A stretch of 64,000 bases of DNA from an uncultured Lachnospiraceae bacterium. GTDB lineage: Bacteria > Bacillota > Clostridia > Lachnospirales > Lachnospiraceae. The position numbers were made by a program, and so were the translations under genes. Location of the stretch: positions 1 to 64,000 of the forward strand of contig CACYMQ010000003.1 in NCBI GenBank assembly GCA_902775555.1, written 5' to 3'. Of the stretch, positions 1-8,916 are shown one piece after another; within the stretch, counting starts at the first letter, position 1; each line of letters opens with the position of its first letter. The notes under the pieces are model-generated. The model ran no database searches. It was not told where the DNA came from and was given only the letters and a program-made list of their open reading frames with translations.

Positions 1-2507
1 AATACCGAGAAGTTCTCATCCGTGGTAATGGTGGACGGGCCATTCCAGATATTTGCATTCCTGCCGCCGGTGGAGAACTTGGAGATGTAGTTCACCAGGG
101 AACGCAGAAGCTGCCGCAGGTAATCATTATTCGTTCGCTCAAATTCCGCCAGGACGATATCGTAGAGATCATCGAATACCGGGTAATCCTCCGCATGGAA
201 GGAGGAAAGATCCGTATCCGGGGTGATCCCGAAATTCAGGTACATCCGCTCTACCAGGGAGTTCAGGTACTCCAGCGCGTCCTTGTCAATATCCGGAAGG
301 ATCTGTCGGAAGAACTCTTCCAGGAACTGCAGGTGGGTAGCAAAGCTTCCTGCAGGACCGCCGCCGCCCTCACCGGCCTCGTCATCATCCAGTGCAGTGA
401 TGATGTGGAAGGGATTCAGACGCCCGAACTTGGCATTACCTACGTTTATGATCTTTCCATGCAGGTTATGGGCCAGCTCGGAATACTCGTTCTCCGGGTC
501 CAGGATGAATATCTTGGAATCCTCGGAGGCCAGGTTCATAAGCAATGATTTGGTGGTATAGGATTTACCGGAACCGGACTTACCTACGATCACCATGTTG
601 GAGTTTACACGCTCGGAATCCCGGCGGAAGAAATTGATAAATACGGGTACGCCTTCGGAGTAACCCAGCTTGACACCGCCTTCATCGGAAATGTGGGCAA
701 AGATCCAGGGATACATGCCGGCGATGGTATTGGACGGGATCCCCCGTGCCTCCTTTACCATCGGATCATATGCAGAGATCTGGGAACCGATAAAAGCCTG
801 TACCTGAAGGAAATCCATACCACTCAACTTCATTCCGGCCTCTGCCCAGCTGTGACGGATGGACTTCTTCATCTCGGGAACAAAAGGAACCCTGGTTTTC
901 AGATTCTCGCCAAGCAGCGGGTCTTCCTTGGTAGCAAGTGCATCATAGGCCGTAATATAGATATTTACGGATAAAAGCGCTTCATTTTCCTGCTGCAGCG
1001 TAACCAGCAGGGAAGACAGGGTTTCGATATGTGACTGGAGTTCCAGTCTCCTGGAATCGATTCCCGTGGCATTGTAACGTCCACGCAGTTCCGCCAGAGA
1101 ACGGTCGATGGCGCGGATGGACTTTACACGATCCATGGGCGTGCATTTTACCACGACCTTCGTTCCCGGGAAGGACATGACACCTGCCAGCCAGGCATCC
1201 CCAACCGTAGAGGGGTAACTGATCACGCGAAGGTTATGTGTGATGATCTTGTTGACCTCGATCCTTCGGCTTGTAAACCTTACCCACTCCGGCATCGCCC
1301 AGTCAACCCAGTGCTCCGGCTCGATCTCATCCACCTGTTTCTCGTCGAAATCCAGCGCATTTGAATATTTCAGGAAGATGGCCAGTCCGCGGCTGTCAAG
1401 TCTGCGGCAGGGAAGTTCGCCCTGCTCCAGCACATCCAGAGCCTGATTCATCAGAGAATTCAGCCTCCGTCTGTCCTTCTCATACAGAACGACATAGAAG
1501 AAGGACTCTACCACCCGGTTATCCGTGCAGAGATCATCGATCTCACTGATCCTCTCGTATTCGATCTCCACACGCGCCTTCAGCTCGTCCTCGGAGATCA
1601 GCCCGCTCTCATAGGATTTCTTCAGACTCGCGAGTTTGCGATACTCCGCCTCCAGGTAACGGTCATACATGATGGGTCTTTGGAGTTTTACGATATTAAC
1701 GCCAAAATCTCCGGCCATACTCCGGAGTATTTTTCCAAAACATGCCTCAATTGAGTTGTCCCGACGGTGTTGCGAGAAGAACCGGAATTCCACCGGATCG
1801 ATCTCGATGACCGCACCCACATACTCGCCGGCATACTCGATAAAGTCATCCTTGATTCCGGTGAATGGGATAAAATCACTGACATCTTCGTAGGAGGAAT
1901 TTTCACTCTTTTCCGATGCTCTGCGCTTCTTCTTCTCCGCGCTCCGCTTCGCTCTGGCCATCCAGACTTCGTTTTTCTCCTCCTCCGTGGCCGTCTTGCT
2001 TTTCAGGATCCTGTTCTCGGCTTTGATGATCTCCTTCAGACGTCTCTTCTCTTCCGCCGGATCGTAGGCTTCCTCTCCTTCTGCTCCCTCTTCTCCTGTT
2101 TCTTCTTCCCCGCTTCCTTCTTCTGTGATTCCTTCTGCTGATGCGCCCTCTTCTGCTTCAGCTCCGGGTCCCGCTTCATCAGCGGCACCCTCTGCTTCAT
2201 CCTGACGATTCTTCCTGGCCATTTTCACAAGAGCCTTATCATTGAAGACACGGTAGAAACGTCTGGGGAATGCCCTGTATCGGAGCATGTGCCAGAAGAA
2301 AATGTAGAGCGGCTCATCATTGACCCGGATGAGCAGCATGCCGAAGATACCGATCACTATGGCCGCAATGATCCATCGGAACGGCAGCGATGATACCGCA
2401 CACAGCGCGGCAATCCCCAGGCCGACCAGCGCAACCGCCACGTCGGCCAGGGTAATGCCACGAAATAGTTCGATCTTTACTTTCGTTTTACCTGGTATCA
2501 ATCGCAT
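1..2507 (-). CDS. virB4: PrgI-VirB4 fusion, type IV secretion ATPase (C-terminus outside window)
   Basis: The stop lies beyond the left edge; about 835 codons are visible. The start ATG at 2507 is preceded by AAGGAAG. Residues 1-90 hold two membrane helices after a short basic start, as in the small PrgI proteins of Gram-positive conjugation systems. An Ala/Glu/Gly-rich acidic stretch and a Lys/Arg-rich stretch follow (roughly residues 95-190), then a VirB4-like body. The Walker A motif GKSGSGKS has its Lys at residue 648, later than in ordinary VirB4 proteins because of the N-terminal addition. VirB4 ATPases power assembly and substrate transfer at the inner face of the membrane. It starts 18 bp after the VirB6-like gene, so it is probably in the same operon. 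The family is confident; the fusion is seen directly in the reading frame. Confidence 0.88.
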   Translation of the reverse strand, partial: MRLIPGKTKVKIELFRGITLADVAVALVGLGIAALCAVSSLPFRWIIAAIVIGIFGMLLIRVNDEPLYIFFWHMLRYRAFPRRFYRVFNDKALVKMARKNRQDEAEGAADEAGPGAEAEEGASAEGITEEGSGEEETGEEGAEGEEAYDPAEEKRRLKEIIKAENRILKSKTATEEEKNEVWMARAKRSAEKKKRRASEKSENSSYEDVSDFIPFTGIKDDFIEYAGEYVGAVIEIDPVEFRFFSQHRRDNSIEACFGKILRSMAGDFGVNIVKLQRPIMYDRYLEAEYRKLASLKKSYESGLISEDELKARVEIEYERISEIDDLCTDNRVVESFFYVVLYEKDRRRLNSLMNQALDVLEQGELPCRRLDSRGLAIFLKYSNALDFDEKQVDEIEPEHWVDWAMPEWVRFTSRRIEVNKIITHNLRVISYPSTVGDAWLAGVMSFPGTKVVVKCTPMDRVKSIRAIDRSLAELRGRYNATGIDSRRLELQSHIETLSSLLVTLQQENEALLSVNIYITAYDALATKEDPLLGENLKTRVPFVPEMKKSIRHSWAEAGMKLSGMDFLQVQAFIGSQISAYDPMVKEARGIPSNTIAGMYPWIFAHISDEGGVKLGYSEGVPVFINFFRRDSERVNSNMVIVGKSGSGKSYTTKSLLMNLASEDSKIFILDPENEYSELAHNLHGKIINVGNAKFGRLNPFHIITALDDDEAGEGGGGPAGSFATHLQFLEEFFRQILPDIDKDALEYLNSLVERMYLNFGITPDTDLSSFHAEDYPVFDDLYDIVLAEFERTNNDYLRQLLRSLVNYISKFSTGGRNANIWNGPSTITTDENFSV

Positions 2508-2525
2508 AGTGTGTAACTTCCTTGT

Positions 2526-5051
2526 TTACTGTTGCGGATTATTATCTCCCTGATCCCTCTGATTATTCGGCAGTGGGTTCTGATTATTCCGCTGGTTATT
2601 CTGATTCTGCGGATTCCGGTTTGCGCCGCCCTGTTGCTGCGGGTTTGCACCACCCTGTTGCATACCCTGCTGCTGCGGCGGAGCCTGCATACCCTGATTC
2701 TGATTGTTCGGCAACGGGTTCTGTTCATTCCGCTGGTTATTCTGATTCTGCGGATTCTGGTTTACACCACCCTGCTGCGGAGGATTCTGTCCGCCTGCGC
2801 CACCCTGCTGCGGCGGCGGAGCCTGCATCCTCTGATTATTCGGCAGCGGATTCTGATTCTGTCGGTTATTCTGGTTCCGCTGGTTATTCTGATCTTGCTG
2901 GTTATTCTGATTCTGCCGGTTATTCTGATTCTGCCGGTTATTCTGATTCCGCTGGTTATTATTCTGCTGATTATTATTCTGATTATTCGGTGGCGGCGGA
3001 TTCTGGCCTCCGGGATTATTCTGATTATTCCTCTGATTGTTCGGGAGTTCACTTGCTCTCTCCCGTCCTTCTCTTTCGGCATCCTTCAGATCCTGTGCCA
3101 TATCCACCTTTGCCAGCTTCTTGGCCTGGCTCAGAGTATGATTCCCATTCTGCATATGATGCAGTGTATGCTGCATCTGCCTCAGCTCGCCCTTCTTCAA
3201 CTCGGATCCGTCACGATGCGTTCCATGCGTACCGGCATAATCGATATCTGCCTGAAGAGATCTCATGTCTCTCTGACGGCCTCTTTCTCTCGCATGCTGT
3301 ACATGTTCGGGATCCGTGCTCTTATCATGCTCTTTAACAAATCCGGCAGCCTCTGCCACGCCCCTGATCGAACGGCCTACGGAAGCCAGGCCGGTTGCTT
3401 CAGCAGCCTTGCCGGCCCATTTTCCTGCAAAGTTCTTGGACGCAGTGCCGACTGCACCGACTGCTCCGCCAACCTTACCGGCGACCTTGGAACCGATATT
3501 ACCTGCACTTACGGAATTGAGTGCTCTTCCGACTCCGCTGTTCTGAACCTTATCGCGTACGTCTCCGGCCAGGATCGCCTGATATCCGGCATTGTCTGCC
3601 AGGATACCGGTAAAGATACCGTTAACCTTATTCACGCCGGTCATACCGCCATAGGTGATGACCGCCTTCACGATACAATCCAGGATCGAATACTTCGATA
3701 TGCTGAGTGAAGGACTCCAAATGATGGGAAGGAACATCAGCAACAGCCGCATGGAAAGGACCATACCTACAACCCCGAGCAACTGGACAACAAAGGCGGT
3801 GATCCACTGTCTGAACTTTCCACCGTCATCCAGCGGCATAGCCGCAATCGCAAGAGGCGAAGCGATGTAAAGCGCCAGCAGGTTGAAGATACGTACCGCA
3901 CAGGTGAGGATGATGACCAGCATCTCCATCAGCAAAGCGATGGCAATGGCATAGACCAGAATGTAGTTCATCTTGGCCGGGCTCGGATTGAAGGAGGTCT
4001 TCACCTGATCCCAGCTGTAGATGCTCTTCTCACCGGTATAGAACGGCTGACGCACACTGTCAAAGAAGCTCGGATTCACATTGAAAGCATCATTTCGTGC
4101 TGCCGCTTCATTTCCAATGGTTCCCATGGTACCCACCAGAAATACGATCCGGTCCATGGGAACGGTTCCGGATTCCTTCTCCGTAAGCTCCACATTCACA
4201 TTGTAGGATTCCAGTACCCGCAGAGTCTTATTTGCCTTCAGGATCTCCATACAGTCAAGGATGGCATTTGTAAGACCGTCATCATAGGAATCCAACGGTG
4301 CTTCCCTGGTATAATCATATGCCGTCCCCAGCTCTTCCATCAGGCTTTGCCAGGTGACTTCATCCCGGTTCTTCGCATCCTTTGTAACATAGTGGAAATT
4401 GAAGACTCCCTGATCTCCCAGTTTTTGCAGATCCGCTCGTATGTCATTGTAACAGGCATTTAGATTGTATCGCGATCGATAGGATGGATTCAGTGAGTAA
4501 TTCCCCAGTGTATTTATGATCCGCCCCATGGATGCGTATTGTTCATCCGTGAATACAATGGAGTTATTGTCCGGCAGATACCTTCGTCCGCTCCTGATCG
4601 CATCACTCACGGAATTCGTCAGAATATTTGCGGTTCCGATGGAAAGCAGTATGATGGCATTCATTCCCACGATCAGAAGTATGGATTTCAGAAGATTTCC
4701 GATGATCGTGCCAAGTGTTACTCCCTGCTGCTTTCCGCGAAGATCACCGATCTTCCGGATCACGGCTATGACTGCAAAGGCAAATGCAAATATGATACCT
4801 ATTATGGCGATACCGGTATAGATCCCCCGGATACTTTCATGGTTAAAGAATACATCGATCAGTGTGGTTTTCTTTGTATTGTAGGATACCTCTCTCTCTC
4901 CCGTGAAGATCATCATCATGTCTTCGACCAGCGCAACAAAACGAAGAATCAGGGACTCCAGCAGATAAAGCAGCCAGTAGATCAGATTCTCGAGAAGAGA
5001 CTGAAACCATCCTTTAATTGAGTCCATTACATCGGACAGGACACTGTACAT
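2526..5051 (-). CDS. VirB6/TrbL-like polytopic membrane protein with Asn/Gln-rich tail
   Basis: 841 residues; start supported by GGAGAG upstream. The N-terminus has hydrophobic stretches (about residues 20-45, 70-95 and 115-145), then an extracellular-type loop of about 200 residues, then several further membrane helices (about 350-480). A Gly/Ala-rich amphipathic stretch and a charged stretch follow. The last 175 residues or so (from about 667) are almost only Asn, Gln, Pro and Gly. Position between VirB4 and VirD4 and the topology fit the VirB6/TrbL channel subunit, an inner-membrane part of type IV secretion systems. The assignment rests on topology and context because this family is poorly conserved in sequence. 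The tail is unusual and presumably cytoplasmic or flexible. Confidence 0.75.
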   Translation of the reverse strand: MYSVLSDVMDSIKGWFQSLLENLIYWLLYLLESLILRFVALVEDMMMIFTGEREVSYNTKKTTLIDVFFNHESIRGIYTGIAIIGIIFAFAFAVIAVIRKIGDLRGKQQGVTLGTIIGNLLKSILLIVGMNAIILLSIGTANILTNSVSDAIRSGRRYLPDNNSIVFTDEQYASMGRIINTLGNYSLNPSYRSRYNLNACYNDIRADLQKLGDQGVFNFHYVTKDAKNRDEVTWQSLMEELGTAYDYTREAPLDSYDDGLTNAILDCMEILKANKTLRVLESYNVNVELTEKESGTVPMDRIVFLVGTMGTIGNEAAARNDAFNVNPSFFDSVRQPFYTGEKSIYSWDQVKTSFNPSPAKMNYILVYAIAIALLMEMLVIILTCAVRIFNLLALYIASPLAIAAMPLDDGGKFRQWITAFVVQLLGVVGMVLSMRLLLMFLPIIWSPSLSISKYSILDCIVKAVITYGGMTGVNKVNGIFTGILADNAGYQAILAGDVRDKVQNSGVGRALNSVSAGNIGSKVAGKVGGAVGAVGTASKNFAGKWAGKAAEATGLASVGRSIRGVAEAAGFVKEHDKSTDPEHVQHARERGRQRDMRSLQADIDYAGTHGTHRDGSELKKGELRQMQHTLHHMQNGNHTLSQAKKLAKVDMAQDLKDAEREGRERASELPNNQRNNQNNPGGQNPPPPNNQNNNQQNNNQRNQNNRQNQNNRQNQNNQQDQNNQRNQNNRQNQNPLPNNQRMQAPPPQQGGAGGQNPPQQGGVNQNPQNQNNQRNEQNPLPNNQNQGMQAPPQQQGMQQGGANPQQQGGANRNPQNQNNQRNNQNPLPNNQRDQGDNNPQQ
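2530..3045. repeat. Degenerate tandem repeats encoding the Asn/Gln-rich tail
   Basis: Short units of 15-21 bp built on the plus-strand words ggttattctgatt and ctgcggcggag recur many times. On the minus strand they encode NNQ, QNN and PPQQ runs in the C-terminus of the VirB6-like protein. Such tracts change length easily by slippage and can misassemble. Confidence 0.7.
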
Positions 5052-5133
5052 TTTATACTCTCCAATTCTTCATTAAACGCGGAAAACGACTTACAATGAA
5101 AACCTGAAACCCCAATACCCAAAAGTTCCGAAG

Positions 5134-6144
5134 TCACCGTACCCTGAGGCGTTTTCTGGACACCTTCAGAGCTATGATGACGCCTGCCACAACAAGCACA
5201 AAGAAAACGATAAAAAGTGTTGCATTGAAATTCAGATACAGAAGGATCCGGAAATCCTTCTCTATGCTGTTCCCGGCTGCGTCCGTTATCACTACATGGT
5301 AGTAGCCGGTCTCAGATACCTGATTTTCATCATCCAGAGTTACCTCTTCCTCTTCTCCGTAAATGATGCTGACCGAATCTCCTTCCGAAACGCCGTCGAT
5401 GGTGACCGGTCCTCTGGCTTCATCATTCTCATCCAGACCGATGAAGGAGATCTTCGGCGGTGTGTGGTCGATCCGGACCTTCAGTGTATAATCCACCGAA
5501 CTGGCGGAGCAGATATAATCTACGATATATTCTCCCTCATCTTTAAACTCTACCGAAGAATTCCCGTGAGACAGGGTCTGCCCGTCCTTCTGTACATTCT
5601 TGACTACAAAGCCGGAAGGAAGATTGTACTGCGTCAGCCTTCCGGTAGTAGAATTCACGATCTGAAAGGACAGTAACTGTGTCTTACTGTTGTCCGTCCA
5701 GGTCGTAACGACGTAGTTTGCAACATCCGTGATCTTGGAGGGGATCTCCGTCATGGGTTCGCCGTCCTTATATACGGCAAGATTCATCTCCCCGTCCTTG
5801 GAAAGGACCACCCCGTCCGTTACGATCATTCCGTCCGCCACGCTGCAGAGAACACGGGAGTTCCCAACGGAATACATATACTGCTGGGAATAACGGTCGT
5901 AGTTCACTCCATCGGCGATATGGACGATCGCCCCTTCCGAACTCCCGTCATCCTCCTGCAGGGGAGCTCCGGTGACGTAATCGATGGGACCGGTATATCC
6001 GATATCGTAGCCTCCGGCATCCTGCGTTGTTTCCTCAGTTGTCCCGGTGGAGGCTTCCTCATCCTCCGGTGCGGCAAGAGCGGAGGTTCCGGGAAGCAGG
6101 GCTCCGAGTATTATTAAAATTGTGGTAAGAATTCTCTTCCTCAT
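5134..6144 (-). CDS. Membrane-anchored secreted protein with Ig-like domain, T4SS cluster
   Basis: 336 residues; ATG preceded by AGGAGC. It has a clear signal peptide (RKR, then a hydrophobic core, cleavage near ALA-APE), a Thr/Glu-rich linker and an extracellular body. A beta-sandwich domain of bacterial Ig type spans about residues 225-300 (DHTPPKISF start, TDAAGN end). The C-terminal membrane helix is at about 303-325, followed by a short Arg/Lys tail. It is therefore a type I membrane protein displayed outside the cell. It sits between the coupling protein and the VirB6-like gene, so it may be a surface or wall-spanning part of the secretion apparatus. No specific family recognised. Confidence 0.8.
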   Translation of the reverse strand: MRKRILTTILIILGALLPGTSALAAPEDEEASTGTTEETTQDAGGYDIGYTGPIDYVTGAPLQEDDGSSEGAIVHIADGVNYDRYSQQYMYSVGNSRVLCSVADGMIVTDGVVLSKDGEMNLAVYKDGEPMTEIPSKITDVANYVVTTWTDNSKTQLLSFQIVNSTTGRLTQYNLPSGFVVKNVQKDGQTLSHGNSSVEFKDEGEYIVDYICSASSVDYTLKVRIDHTPPKISFIGLDENDEARGPVTIDGVSEGDSVSIIYGEEEEVTLDDENQVSETGYYHVVITDAAGNSIEKDFRILLYLNFNATLFIVFFVLVVAGVIIALKVSRKRLRVR

Positions 6145-6173
6145 GACCTGCTCCTATCACTCAGGGGGAAATG

Positions 6174-8187
6174 TCAGGCGGGTTCCTCCTCTTCTTCGGA
6201 TTCTCCCAGTATCAGACGATTCCTCTCCTCCAGATCATAGTATACTTCATCCGCCCGGAACATATGGCTTCGAAGCTCATCCATATTCATCCGTCCCATA
6301 TGGTAGAAGGGACATTTATAACTCGGTGTATACTGTGTTTTTAACGGGAAGTTACCGAAGGTTACGATGATGGCATTTCCCGTACTTTCCTTGTTGTTCA
6401 GCATCTGCAGCTCGGACGGATAGATCAGCGGACGTACCTGGGTCTGTGTGGACAGGTTCAGGTCACCGGCCTTCGCTCCGATGGAGGAGGATGTGGAGGT
6501 GGTCCGCACGGTCATATTACCGCAGAGCTTCGAGAACTCTTCGCAGGTTCCGATATCATTGGATCCGATGAACATCTTCATACCACAGTTGGATTTCACG
6601 ATATCCGCGACCTTCTCACCGTATACATTGTTCAGCTGGGAGTACGACTGTACCACCATATTGAACCAGATCTTACGTGAACGTCCGACGGTGATCATCT
6701 TGTCGAACTTCTCGATCCTCGGCATATTTCCAAACTCATCAAGGATAAAGTACACATTTCGCGGAAGAGACAGATCCTCTCTCGCAGAGGCAACCTTGAT
6801 CAGGGCCTTGTACATACAGAGTACAAAGACCGCCGCCAGTCCGTGGCGGGTATCCTTCTCATCCGGGATCTTCATGAAGAGGGCTGTGGGCTGATCCGCA
6901 AACTTCTCCGCTTCCACATCGGTTGCGGAGGTCAGACCGCAGAGTCCCCGGTCATTGAACATATTAAGCTTGTCAAAGGTGATGGACATATAGGAGGAAA
7001 GCGTCGTGTCCGCAGCGGACATAACCTGTCTGGACAGGGTGAAGGCCTGGGACAGCTTGCTCCGTCCGTCGAAATATGCCTTCAGTGCAGAGAACTCATC
7101 CTCCGAATTCGTCAGCGCCTTGTTGATGTTGAAGAAATTGAACTTCTCCTTCGTCATTCCGAGCTGTTCATCCTCGGAATCTTCCAGCATGGCAAGGCAG
7201 GTGGCCATGATAATGGACCGGGCACCCTTCTCCCACATACATCTCATCGTAGAATTTCTGGCGTGTGACCGCCACATCATCCCGGCAATGTGTCAGATCC
7301 GCGTAGGCCTTTCCACGCCATTCCGCCCAGGGCTCGTCTTCCTCGGCATCTCCGTCCGGCCGTACCAGATCCGGATAACTGTCCATGGAATCTCTGTGAA
7401 GCCGGATCTCCTTTCCTGCCTTCACATACTCCTGATACAGATCCCAGATCCCTTCCAAAGGATTCCAGCGGGATGAGGAATACGTATCACGAAGATCGAG
7501 AAGAAGTACCTTATAACCTCTGGATTCCAGATATGCGGAGTGCAGATCAAAAAGCTCGCCCTTCGGGTCCGTCATGATCATGGAGCTTCCGGCAGCTGTC
7601 GAAGCAAGAAGCTGGATCATGGGATTGATAAAGGTCGTCGTTTTACCGGAACCGGTAGCACCGATAACAAGGGAATGTGCCCCCGGATAGAAATTCACCT
7701 GCAGATGATTCTTCTTGTCCAGGACCGCCCGAACGGGGATACCGTCCTTTTCGACCTTGTTCAGCTCCTCGTAGACGTGCTCGGGGAAATATTTATCCCG
7801 TTCCTGTTCGGTGAGGAACCGGCTGTTCTCCAGGGATCCCTCCACCACGTCCACATCCCGCTTGCCCTTCAGAAGCTTTCCGGTCTTTTCAAAGATGAAA
7901 TAATCCAGATTGTTACCGGATAGCAGCCAGATGAGACCGATCCCGAGCGTGCCCACCAGTCCGTACAGATATGTACGGATCTCCAGGAGCATTCCCATAC
8001 TGATCTCCCAGTCCTCGCCCTTCAGGAGCTTCGGGACCGACTGGACCACAGCCCGGATCACAAAGCCGGAAACGACCGTGAGCAGAAGAAAAATCACGAT
8101 ATTCAGTATGATCTTTTTCTTTTTTGAAAGCTTTTTCATATCCCCATATACCCACAAATAGGAATATGGCGTAGACCATATTCCCAT
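6174..8187 (-). pseudogene. virD4: VirD4/TraG-type coupling ATPase, interrupted by a frameshift
   Basis: Two overlapping frames together make one VirD4/TraG protein. The upstream part (8187 to about 7240) has two membrane helices in the first 110 residues and Walker A GATGSGKT (Lys182). The downstream part (about 7240 to 6174) has the Walker B region YFILDEFGNMPR and the conserved GRSRKIWFNMVVQSYSQL stretch. Continuity moves from one frame to the next near 7236-7243, where the coding strand reads atgtatgtggga and one base is in excess (or two are missing). No slippery heptamer is evident. VirD4 proteins select substrates and pass them to the channel. Either this copy is mutated, the assembly has an indel, or frameshifting occurs; the first two seem likelier. 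The start at 8187 has GGAGAGG upstream. Confidence 0.85.
8161..8184. repeat. Perfect inverted repeat at the 5' end of virD4
   Basis: GGAATATGG and CCATATTCC pair perfectly around a 6-base loop. The hairpin covers codons 2-9 after the ATG at 8187. It could limit translation of the coupling protein, or lie in the leader of a later start at 8139 (MKKLSKKKK). Confidence 0.6.
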
Positions 8188-8227
8188 TTGTATCCTCTCC
8201 AGACTCCGGTTTCTTTTTTATCTGTTC

Positions 8228-8683
8228 TTACTTTGTCTTTGTTGTTGTAGCTGTTGTGTTGCCTACCATCCACTGAGTCAGAGGTCCGATGGAAAGTTTC
8301 AGGATAACTACCAGTACGAAGATCAGGAGGTATCCGATGATGGCTGTCTTCAGTGCCTGCTTTCTCTTCTCTCTCTCCTGCGGCTCTTCAGCTGTTGCAT
8401 ACTTAACACCCATAACGATGCAGAATACAACGCCGCCGGCACCTACAAGAAGCATAAGCGGATTTACCAGCTTGTTGATCAGGTTCAGAACCGGGTGAAC
8501 TGCCGGATCCAGGTTGATATCAACTGCCGCTGCGTAGGACGGATTTGTGAAAGAAAGTACAGTTGCGATTGCCAGGAGGGCTACCACGCCGATCTTCAGA
8601 CCCAGAACGGCCTTCTTATTACCGGAGATGCGGATCAGCATCTCTGTCAGCTTGCTTCTCTTTTCCATGATCATTTCATTCAT
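8228..8683 (-). CDS. VirB2/TrbC-like pilin or small T4SS membrane protein
   Basis: 151 residues from the ATG at 8683, chosen because GAAGGAGAGAC lies just upstream; the longer frame to 8767 has no such site. After a basic N-terminus there is a signal-like hydrophobic segment ending near PSYAAAVD. Two further membrane helices follow (LLVGAGGVVFCIVMGVKYA and GYLLIFVLVVILKL), with a charged loop EEPQEREKRKQ between them. This is the layout of VirB2/TrbC pilins in Gram-positive systems. It is the first gene of the T4SS operon, 40 bp before virD4, and directly follows a TTGTTGC-repeat promoter. Pilin subunits are usually the most abundant part of the apparatus. Confidence 0.78.
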   Translation of the reverse strand: MNEMIMEKRSKLTEMLIRISGNKKAVLGLKIGVVALLAIATVLSFTNPSYAAAVDINLDPAVHPVLNLINKLVNPLMLLVGAGGVVFCIVMGVKYATAEEPQEREKRKQALKTAIIGYLLIFVLVVILKLSIGPLTQWMVGNTTATTTKTK

Positions 8684-8757
8684 AATTGTCTCTCCTTCTA
8701 TAAATATTATTTTAATTATTGCCTGCTCTCGACTGTTTTGTCGTTTGCTATGAGTTG

Positions 8758-8792
8758 AGTATAGCATGTGGGGTGCAACAAAAGCGCAACAA
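8758..8792 (-). promoter_or_regulatory. TTGTTGC direct-repeat promoter a, upstream of the T4SS operon
   Basis: On the minus strand, TTGTTGC repeats lie at 8792-8786 and 8781-8775 (11-bp period). Exactly 11 bp then follow to a -10 box TATACT (8763-8758). No consensus -35 is present at the expected place, which lies between the repeats. The same layout occurs at 21321-21355 and 24227-24261. Confidence 0.72.
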
Positions 8793-8916
8793 AGAAATTG
8801 TTTTTTTCTTTTTTTTAAAAAAAATTTTTCGAGCCCTTTTTCCTCCGGTGAGTAGACATAACTATTAAGATAATAGCATAAATGAAAGAGTTTTACTACA
8901 CTTTATTCATCCGGTT

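Noticed and set aside
2522..3710. Long plus-strand frames opposite the VirB6-like tail, rich in Ser/Tyr/Asp or Ile/Leu
   Set aside because: They are products of the tandem repeats read in the wrong strand; the minus frame has start, helices and context.
8768..8916. T/A-run (tttttttaaaaaaaattttt) between the pilin and protease genes as a terminator
   Set aside because: No GC-rich stem precedes the T run on either strand; it is an A/T tract, possibly DNA curvature near promoter a.
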